A stretch of DNA of 10,750 nucleotides from Proteobacteria bacterium UBA6492 (GTDB lineage: Bacteria > Pseudomonadota > Gammaproteobacteria > UBA6429 > Thiohalophilaceae): the NCBI GenBank assembly GCA_002436485.1, contig DJMK01000201.1, positions 815-11,564 of the forward strand. Reading direction: 5' to 3'. The translations under genes were made by a program, and so were the position numbers. The notes under the pieces were generated by a model that had not been told where the DNA came from, made no database searches, and saw nothing but the letters and a program-made list of their open reading frames with translations. Position 1 is the stretch's first letter; every line of letters starts with the position of its first letter. Positions 1-4,685 of this stretch are shown in pieces.

Positions 1-447
1 CAGGTCAATGGTCTGGTTGACCTTGCGAAACGGGACATCGACCATGAACAGGATGCGGCCGCGCTCGATATCATGGCGAAACTGGGCCAGGCGAGTGTTT
101 TTCACGTTCACCGCAATCATGGTGGCTGCAAAGGCACCCAGAAAGGCGCCGCCCAGGGTCAGTGAGACCACGGACCAGACCTCGATACCGGGCACGATCA
201 TGTTCAGCAACACGGCAATCGTGCTGAGAATCATGCCGGTCAGGCCGCCGAGCACCAGGCCCAGTTGCAGGCCATGTACCAGGTCGGATTTTTGCCGTAA
301 ATCGGCTTCGGGCAGGTCTTCGAGGTCGGTGTCTTCGCGAGCAATGACATGCATGTGTCGTTCTTCGATTTTGGATAGCAACAAATCGTTATGGACGATT
401 TTTGCGCTGCGAACATCGGGGAGTAGAAAGTACAAGCGACGTCTCAT
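1..447 (-). CDS. DUF1269-type small membrane protein, C-terminus cut by window edge
   Basis: The 149 visible codons encode a protein beginning MRRRLYFLLPDV, followed by a soluble region of about 55 residues. Two hydrophobic segments follow, at about residues 60-83 and 88-113, the second rich in Gly and Ala. A soluble tail (about 118-149) contains RGRILFMVDVP. This layout is what I recall for the DUF1269 family of gammaproteobacterial inner-membrane proteins, whose function is unknown. The ATG start is firm because a strong Shine-Dalgarno AGGAGG lies six bases upstream. The gene runs off the left edge without a stop codon. It diverges from the S24-like gene and shares a 245-base intergenic region with it, in which a TATAAT at 504-509 could be its -10 box. 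The call rests on remembered family pattern; no catalytic motif is visible. Confidence 0.75.
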   Translation of the reverse strand, partial: MRRRLYFLLPDVRSAKIVHNDLLLSKIEERHMHVIAREDTDLEDLPEADLRQKSDLVHGLQLGLVLGGLTGMILSTIAVLLNMIVPGIEVWSVVSLTLGGAFLGAFAATMIAVNVKNTRLAQFRHDIERGRILFMVDVPFRKVNQTIDL

Positions 448-503
448 GGTACACCTCCTAATTTATCGTTGGTGGCAGTTTGTGAGACTGCATCTTGATT
501 CTA

Positions 504-509
504 ATTATA
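504..509 (-). promoter_or_regulatory. Candidate -10 box for the DUF1269 gene
   Basis: On the minus strand this is a perfect TATAAT, 57 bases upstream of the DUF1269 start codon. No convincing -35 hexamer sits at 16-18 bases; the best TTGAAC lies at a 20-base spacing. It is therefore a plausible but unproven promoter. Confidence 0.35.
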
Positions 510-571
510 GACAAGCACCGTTGGTTAATGTTCAAATAATAACCATTTTAAAATTGCGCATTTAAGCGATG

Positions 572-652
572 ATTCGCCAGCGTATTGAAAAACCAGCGAA
601 TTTAGACTGGAATCTCTACCAATTTTTATATATTTAGACTGCCAGGCGAATT
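572..652. repeat. Cluster of short direct and inverted repeats upstream of the S24-like gene
   Basis: TTTAGACTG occurs at 601-609 and again at 633-641, 32 bases apart, or about three helical turns. CCAGCG occurs at 577-582 and 593-598, and CCAGGCGAATT at 642-652 is a near match to CCAGCGAATTT at 593-603. ATTCGC (572-577) and GCGAAT (596-601) are inverted. The second TTTAGACTG overlaps the presumed -35 region of the S24 promoter. This is the pattern expected of an operator, but no regulator can be assigned. Confidence 0.4.
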
Positions 653-660
653 GATATAAT
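633..660 (+). promoter_or_regulatory. Candidate promoter of the S24-like gene
   Basis: A perfect TATAAT lies at 655-660 with a weak -35-like TTTAGA at 633-638, separated by 16 bases. Transcription would start near 667, giving a leader of about 26 bases before the ATG at 693. The leader carries the Shine-Dalgarno GAGAGG at 681-686. Confidence 0.5.
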
Positions 661-692
661 TATCATCAATTCAGACATTCGAGAGGTCAGTA

Positions 693-1022
693 ATGGACTT
701 AGGTGGTTGTAGTTCGAGCGAACCGTTTGCCCTGCAGGTGACGGACAATAGCATGGAACCTGAATTCAAGCGGGGTTGCATCATTGTTATCGACCCGGCT
801 GGAGTGATTGAACATGAAAGTTATGTCATGGCCGAAGTCGAGAACGGTTACATTTTTCGCCAGCTGGTGATTGAAAATGGTCAGCATTACCTGCAACCAC
901 TGCACGAAGATTACCTGCATGAAAAGCGCGAAATCAGCCTGGACGCCATCAAGGGCGTCATCGTTCAACAGGCCTCCCCCAAAGGAAAGCGTAACGAGCG
1001 CAAGCGCTATACCGCGCTCTAA
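693..1022 (+). CDS. Small S24/LexA-like (peptidase-fold) protein without DNA-binding domain
   Basis: This is a 109-residue protein. It matches the C-terminal S24 peptidase fold of LexA and phage repressors: DNSMEPEF around Ser20 (the position of the catalytic serine), GCIIVIDP, the strand pair EVENGYIFRQL, and LQPL at about residues 67-70. LexA has a catalytic lysine in VTVKRL; here the aligned position is Arg56, so autoproteolysis is doubtful. No helix-turn-helix precedes the domain: the protein starts MDLGGCSSSEPF, directly at the fold. The C-terminus is basic (about residues 97-105). Stand-alone proteins of this type are common in gammaproteobacteria and their role is unclear. The start is supported by GAGAGG six bases upstream. 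The gene is monocistronic: it diverges from the DUF1269 gene and converges on the multicopper oxidase pair, with a shared terminator. Confidence 0.8.
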   Translation: MDLGGCSSSEPFALQVTDNSMEPEFKRGCIIVIDPAGVIEHESYVMAEVENGYIFRQLVIENGQHYLQPLHEDYLHEKREISLDAIKGVIVQQASPKGKRNERKRYTAL

Positions 1023-1057
1023 AAAAATAGCCCTCTGCTTGCGCAGAGGGCATTTTC
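1023..1057. terminator. Bidirectional intrinsic terminator between convergent genes
   Basis: GCCCTCTGC (1030-1038) and GCAGAGGGC (1043-1051) form a perfect 9-bp GC-rich stem with a TTGC loop. On the plus strand it is followed by ATTTTC. Read on the minus strand it is followed by TATTTTTTT, a good U-tract. It begins immediately after the S24 stop codon and lies 25 bases beyond the stop of the multicopper oxidase gene on the other strand. It should end both transcripts, more strongly on the minus strand. Confidence 0.85.
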
Positions 1058-1076
1058 ATTACTGGGGGCACGCTTG

Positions 1077-2186
1077 TTAAACCACGGTCACCGTGGTGCG
1101 TGTTGTACCCAGCACCTCTCCCGTTACCCAGTGAATAATGTCGGTTTCGATCAGGTAAGTGCCCCGCGAGGTGGGCTCAAAGATGATGTCGTAGCGTTCG
1201 CCCGAACAGGCGCGTAGCTGAGTCACCTGAATTGGCCTTGGTAGGACACGCCCGTCGGAGACATGCACCGTTCCGGTCAATCCACCAAAGCGAATCCGCT
1301 GCGGGTGATAACCGGCACAGATATAGCGCGCCAGCAGCCGTTGCCCACGTTGTACCGTGGCTGAAATCGGCGGCAGGTTCATGGCGCTGTTACCACTGCC
1401 ATCCACTCCGGTAATGACAAAGTAATCGGGATTTAACTCGTTTAACCCCACATCACCGCCACAGGTGCCGGCCGTCCAGCCCAGTGTGTGCCAGGAGGAA
1501 TCCACTTCATCCACAACCCAGAAGGCTTCCACATCATAACGTGGGCCGTTAGAGTACAGGCGTCCCGGACCTTCTGGTGGATCCACGATCAGGGCACCGT
1601 ACATACCCATTTCGGCATGCAATACCGTGTTGGTATGACAGTGGTAGAAGTAGGTACCTGCGCTCGATGGCCGCCACTGATAGGTGTAGGTGCCATTCGC
1701 CACGTCCCAGGTAATGTGCCCGACACCATCGGAGTGCGGTGCGGGTTCAATACCATGGTGGTGAACCGTATGCATCATCATCATGTTGACACTTAGATTG
1801 GTATGCACAATTTGTCCCTGGCGAACGCGCATCGCAGGCGAGGGGAACGTACCGCCTCCCATACCGCCACCACCACCGCCCATACCCATCATGTTGCCAC
1901 CGTTATCGGCAAAGCCCCACATGGTCACGGTACGTCCATCATCCATGGTCAGTGGAATATTCATATCAATGCCCAGGTTATAACTCACATTGGGTGTAAC
2001 CCGTCCGGGTGTGGCTGGTGCAGCCGGGTAGACATAACAGGCACCACCCATACCACCACCCATACCACCACCATCCATTCCGCCACCATCCATACTGCTT
2101 GTGGAGGTGCTGGTGGTGCTATCAGAGGAACTTGTTGTTGTACTTGATGACGAATCGCTATCTGAAGATCTTCTTCTCCAACCCAT
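1077..2186 (-). CDS. Multicopper-oxidase-like protein B, with type 1 copper motif and no signal peptide
   Basis: The 369-residue protein has two cupredoxin-like domains. The N-terminus (1-31) is Ser/Thr-rich after MGWRRR, with no hydrophobic export segment. It is followed by a Gly/Met-rich stretch (32-48) and a second one at about 96-112. Domain 1 carries HTVHHHG (His139, His142, His144), matching the HxxHxHG pattern, and YHCHTNTVLHAEMGMYG. In the latter, His182 and His184 flank Cys183, and His190 and Met195 fit type 1 copper ligands; the Cys-to-His spacing is two residues longer than the usual HCHxxxH. Domain 2 (about 215-369) has no second motif pair. The ATG at 2186 is chosen over an upstream one at 2330 because AGGAGG precedes it and the longer form would overlap the preceding gene. 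Known relatives oxidize metals, phenols or nitrite; the substrate here is unknown. Confidence 0.8.
   Translation of the reverse strand: MGWRRRSSDSDSSSSTTTSSSDSTTSTSTSSMDGGGMDGGGMGGGMGGACYVYPAAPATPGRVTPNVSYNLGIDMNIPLTMDDGRTVTMWGFADNGGNMMGMGGGGGGMGGGTFPSPAMRVRQGQIVHTNLSVNMMMMHTVHHHGIEPAPHSDGVGHITWDVANGTYTYQWRPSSAGTYFYHCHTNTVLHAEMGMYGALIVDPPEGPGRLYSNGPRYDVEAFWVVDEVDSSWHTLGWTAGTCGGDVGLNELNPDYFVITGVDGSGNSAMNLPPISATVQRGQRLLARYICAGYHPQRIRFGGLTGTVHVSDGRVLPRPIQVTQLRACSGERYDIIFEPTSRGTYLIETDIIHWVTGEVLGTTRTTVTVV
2043..2093 (-). repeat. Short in-frame repeats encoding a Gly/Met-rich segment
   Basis: The codons for residues 32-48 of multicopper protein B form imperfect 12- to 15-base repeats rich in GGT/GGC triplets. 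They encode MDGGG, MDGGG, MGGG, MGG in series. Methionine-rich stretches in copper oxidases can bind Cu(I), and the repeat could vary in length between strains. Both points are inference. Confidence 0.55.
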
Positions 2187-2192
2187 GTTGCA

Positions 2193-2199
2193 CCTCCTA
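2193..2199 (-). promoter_or_regulatory. Shine-Dalgarno overlapping the stop codon of the upstream gene
   Basis: On the minus strand the stop TAG (2197-2199) of multicopper protein A lies inside the sequence GAATAGGAGGTGCAACATG. The AGGAGG (2193-2198) that serves protein B thus shares two bases with the stop. The two genes are ten bases apart and very likely translationally coupled, which favours similar amounts of the two proteins. Confidence 0.75.
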
Positions 2200-3198
2200 T
2201 TCGAAATAGATGTCTGTGATCGCACCGAACATGTACAGGCCGCCGCCAGCGGTCTGCGACATTTCCGTGTGCAGGTGCATCGGATAGGCACCGCGTGAAA
2301 CACGCGGGTATGCATCGGGTGGATAGTCAAATGGATAAATCAAATCACATCTACCCATATTGCCCTCGAGATAGACACAATCTTTTGACCAGATATCCGG
2401 GAGTATTTTGCCGTTATCGGTTAACCATTCAACATGGTTGCCATGGCAGTGAACAGATTGCTGACATAAACCGGCATTCATGACACGCATTAATGTGCGA
2501 TCACCAATATGACCGTGCAAGGCAGAGCGTGGATCTACCATGCTGTCTACCGCAGGATCCATGGCACCCGGCGCGCCGGGCGGACGTCCACTTAAACCGT
2601 TCAGGGTAAAGTAACGCGGACTATAACGGGTGCTCGGTGTGCGCCGATCACGAATACGCGCATGCCACACCGGGTCGATATCATGGAATAACCAGAATTT
2701 CTGGTATTTGAATGTTGGACTGCCATCATAAACCCGGTTACTTGAAAAGCGTGGCATTACCGCGAGACCGCCGTGCAAACCGACCAGCCGGTTGTAAGGT
2801 GCATTGGAACTGTCATAGTAGAAATAAGTACCGGGATTGCCCGCGGTAAATGAGATGGTACGTTGTTCACCAGCGCGGACCGTGGTGCTTACACCATGGC
2901 CCTGAACAGTAAAGCGGTGATCCGTGCCCAACGTGTTTATTACGGTGATACGTACCGTATCACCTTGTTGCACGATCAGCGCATCGCCAGGCACATTCAG
3001 GCTATTGGAGCTGTTACTGAATCCGCGGAAGTAAACATTCACGCCATCTGGCTGGGTGATGTATCCGTGCGTGATATAAAACGTTTTACTGATGGTTTCG
3101 GCGTGCGCGCGCGGTTGCCATAACAGGTAACTGGATGCTCCTGTTAATGCTGATGCAAGCGCGCCGCTGCTTATTTTAAGAAAATTTCGGCGTCTCAC
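2197..3198 (-). CDS. Multicopper-oxidase-like protein A, Tat-exported, without type 1 copper site
   Basis: The 333-residue protein begins with a Tat signal (RRRNFLK, then a hydrophobic stretch to about residue 27 and AHA before about residue 34), so it is exported folded, usually with cofactor. Two cupredoxin-like domains follow. Domain 1 (about 36-150) keeps the fold signature GTYFYYD and GLHGGLAVMP, but its HxH motifs are gone. Domain 2 carries VHCHGNH (His250, His252) and MHLHTEM (His308, His310), two HxH motifs of the trinuclear type. The type 1 set is absent: Leu309 sits where Cys would be and Gln247 where the first type 1 His would be. Alone it should not be a complete oxidase. The start is GTG, chosen because AGGAGG lies eight bases upstream and the Tat motif follows at once. 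It is the first gene of the pair with protein B. Confidence 0.8.
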   Translation of the reverse strand: MRRRNFLKISSGALASALTGASSYLLWQPRAHAETISKTFYITHGYITQPDGVNVYFRGFSNSSNSLNVPGDALIVQQGDTVRITVINTLGTDHRFTVQGHGVSTTVRAGEQRTISFTAGNPGTYFYYDSSNAPYNRLVGLHGGLAVMPRFSSNRVYDGSPTFKYQKFWLFHDIDPVWHARIRDRRTPSTRYSPRYFTLNGLSGRPPGAPGAMDPAVDSMVDPRSALHGHIGDRTLMRVMNAGLCQQSVHCHGNHVEWLTDNGKILPDIWSKDCVYLEGNMGRCDLIYPFDYPPDAYPRVSRGAYPMHLHTEMSQTAGGGLYMFGAITDIYFE

Positions 3199-3229
3199 TG
3201 GTAATTCCTCCTAAGGTCTAACCACAGAA

Positions 3230-3289
3230 GGTATGCAATACATATTTACTTTTTGATTATGTAATTAGCTGCAATAGTATTGGCATACC
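3230..3289. repeat. Inverted repeat upstream of the multicopper pair
   Basis: GGTATGCAATAC (3230-3241) pairs with GTATTGGCATACC (3277-3289); the arms match at 12 positions with one bulged base. The spacer is 35 bases of AT-rich sequence. It ends about 32 bases before the GTG start of protein A, so it could be an operator pair or a leader hairpin. Confidence 0.45.
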
Positions 3290-3449
3290 AACCAGTCTGA
3301 TGTTGGTGATATTTATACTTACTATTGCTTCCTGCAAATTGAATCAGGCGTCTGCGAGGTCCTGGGGGCTTGTTTATAGTTATTGAGGGGTAATTGAAAA
3401 TGCCCGCTGTGTCATGCACTCCATGTGTGCATCTATTGTTCCGATTCAA

Positions 3450-3505
3450 TGACTATTAGTCAAGATGATATGAAGATAAAAATTTTATATCATAGTTAGA
3501 TAGTC
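3450..3505. repeat. Nested dyad in the AT-rich region
   Basis: TGACTATTAGTCA (3450-3462) is a perfect palindrome around a central T. GACTAT (3451-3456) also pairs with ATAGTC (3500-3505), enclosing ATGATAT (3465-3471) paired with ATATCAT (3487-3493). The whole could be a regulator-binding region or a weak hairpin ending the rhodanese transcript from the minus strand. Confidence 0.4.
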
Positions 3506-3558
3506 AGGAATACTTATTAAAGAATCAACAATAACTTTTTTAAATAACTTAATGTATT

Positions 3559-4020
3559 TTAAGCTGGTTTGTGCTGTTCTGGCCGTAATTTTGGCATGAA
3601 GTATTCTTCAGCCTCGTCCAGATCAACTTCGTCGCCATTGATATCAATCAGCGGTTGTTCAAATTCATTCCAGCCACGCAGGCCGGTTTTTAATGACCAG
3701 ACACTCTGGTAACCCAGTTGCTGCATCATGTGGGCGGCGAACACACTACGAAAACCGGAGCGACAAATGACGATGACATCTTTTTCGCGCGCCTTGACCA
3801 GTTGCGGAATGGTTTCCTCGTAATCGTATTCGCAGGCAGATTCAAGAATGCCGCGTGGCACGTTAATCGAACCCTCGATATGCATTTTTTCGTATTCATA
3901 GGGTTCGCGCACATCAACCAGTAGCAGCTCATCATTCTCCATTTTATCTGCCAGGTCCCAGGGAAACAGTTCGCGCACCTGCTTGCTGCATTCGGCGACC
4001 AGTTGACTGAATGTTTTCAC
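3559..4020 (-). CDS. Single-domain rhodanese (sulfurtransferase)
   Basis: The 153-residue cytoplasmic protein has one rhodanese domain (about 25-125). It shows LLLVDVREPYEYEKMHIEGSI (the conserved first half) and the active-site loop CRSGFRS with Cys86 as the persulfide-forming residue. The loop is followed by GYQSVWSLKTGLRGW, the usual end of the fold. There is no signal peptide. About 30 extra residues lie at the N-terminus and an acidic tail of about 25 at the C-terminus. Rhodaneses carry sulfane sulfur between donors and acceptors, and in sulfur oxidizers they can feed sulfur relay to the Dsr proteins. The start is GTG and overlaps the response regulator stop as GTGA; no strong Shine-Dalgarno is visible, so it probably depends on coupling. 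The partner protein cannot be inferred. Confidence 0.9.
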   Translation of the reverse strand: MKTFSQLVAECSKQVRELFPWDLADKMENDELLLVDVREPYEYEKMHIEGSINVPRGILESACEYDYEETIPQLVKAREKDVIVICRSGFRSVFAAHMMQQLGYQSVWSLKTGLRGWNEFEQPLIDINGDEVDLDEAEEYFMPKLRPEQHKPA

Positions 4021-4685
4021 GAGGTGCTTACCGGGTTGCGTTGCAGACCTTTTTCAACCGCCATTACAGCCGCTTCAACACGTGAGTGCACGTTGAGTTT
4101 GCGTAGAATCGCTTTTACGTGCAATTTAACCGTGCCATCCGAGATGCCCAGGTTGCGTGCAATGGCCTTGTTACTTTGTCCTTCTGCAAGCAGGCCAAGA
4201 ATTTCTGTTTCGCGTGGTGTTAAGTCATCAAATGGGCTCGCTTCGGGTGGTTCGGGTTCTTCCTTCTTACCCTGCACAGCCTTTGCCAATATCGGCGCCA
4301 GGTCAGGTGCGACGACTGTTTTACCGGCAACGATGTCACGCAAGGCGATCACCAGTGCATCCGGCTCCATGTCTTTTAACAGGTAACCTTGTGCACCGGC
4401 ACGTAGCGATTCAACCAGGTCGGATTCCTCGGTGCTGGTGGTTAACATAACGACTGGCATCGCAAGATTGCTTTCGCGCAACTTTTTTAATACGCCTATG
4501 CCAGATACATCCGGCATGCGCATATCCAGTAACACCACGTCGGGTTTTTTCTCCGTGACCAACTGAATACAATCTTCGCCACTGTCAACGGAAGCGGCGA
4601 TCTCGATACCTCGGCTCTCCAGCAGGCCTTCGAGGCCAACCCGGAACAGGGTGTGATCGTCAATCAATACAATGCGTAAGCTCAT
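4017..4685 (-). CDS. NarL/FixJ-type response regulator
   Basis: The 222-residue regulator has a receiver domain (1-120) with acidic pair Asp9/Asp10, phosphorylation site Asp54 in VVLLDMRMPD, a Thr pair at 82-83 and Lys104. An acidic, proline-containing linker (about 138-154) leads to a LuxR-type helix-turn-helix (about 155-215) with LTPRETEILGLLAEG and NKAIARNLGISDGTVKLHV. It is expected to bind DNA when phosphorylated by the kinase encoded just upstream, whose stop overlaps its start as ATGA. NarL-type factors often bind inverted heptamers, but I could not place a site. The adjoining dsr and multicopper promoters are possible targets by position only. The sequence resembles the nitrate-responsive NarL and the wider LuxR-type family, which does not by itself reveal the signal. 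Confidence 0.93.
   Translation of the reverse strand: MSLRIVLIDDHTLFRVGLEGLLESRGIEIAASVDSGEDCIQLVTEKKPDVVLLDMRMPDVSGIGVLKKLRESNLAMPVVMLTTSTEESDLVESLRAGAQGYLLKDMEPDALVIALRDIVAGKTVVAPDLAPILAKAVQGKKEEPEPPEASPFDDLTPRETEILGLLAEGQSNKAIARNLGISDGTVKLHVKAILRKLNVHSRVEAAVMAVEKGLQRNPVSTS

Larger units (their letters stand above)
3199..3558. other. AT-rich intergenic region between rhodanese and multicopper genes, with dyads
   Basis: No credible gene lies in these 360 bases. The only sizeable open frame, 3449-3246 on the minus strand, starts with TTG and shows no ribosome site or family likeness. The region must hold the promoter of the multicopper unit and the end of the rhodanese transcript. Visible structures are a near-perfect long inverted repeat at 3230-3241/3277-3289, a nested dyad at 3450-3505 and a direct repeat AATAACTT at 3530-3537 and 3543-3550. 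No textbook sigma-70 promoter or T-tailed terminator stands out. Base composition is clearly more AT-rich than the flanking genes. Confidence 0.7.

Noticed and set aside
8..565. Plus-strand open frame of 185 codons at the left end
   Set aside because: It lies opposite the DUF1269 gene, which has a strong ribosome site and membrane-protein pattern. The plus frame is Arg/Ser-rich low-quality sequence with no ribosome site.
2043..2093. Possible CRISPR or non-coding tandem repeat
   Set aside because: The repeats are short, imperfect, without spacers, and simply encode Gly/Met-rich protein sequence.
2187..2330. N-terminal extension of multicopper protein B to 2330
   Set aside because: It would overlap the C-terminus of protein A by more than 130 bases and is Cys/Arg-rich nonsense. 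The ATG at 2186 has an ideal AGGAGG.
3246..3449. Small minus-strand frame of 67 codons in the AT-rich gap
   Set aside because: It starts with TTG, has no Shine-Dalgarno, shows no family likeness and contains the inverted-repeat region.
3530..3550. Direct repeat AATAACTT, 13 bases apart, as a regulatory site
   Set aside because: It is short and AT-rich, just after the rhodanese stop, and is well within chance expectation for such composition.
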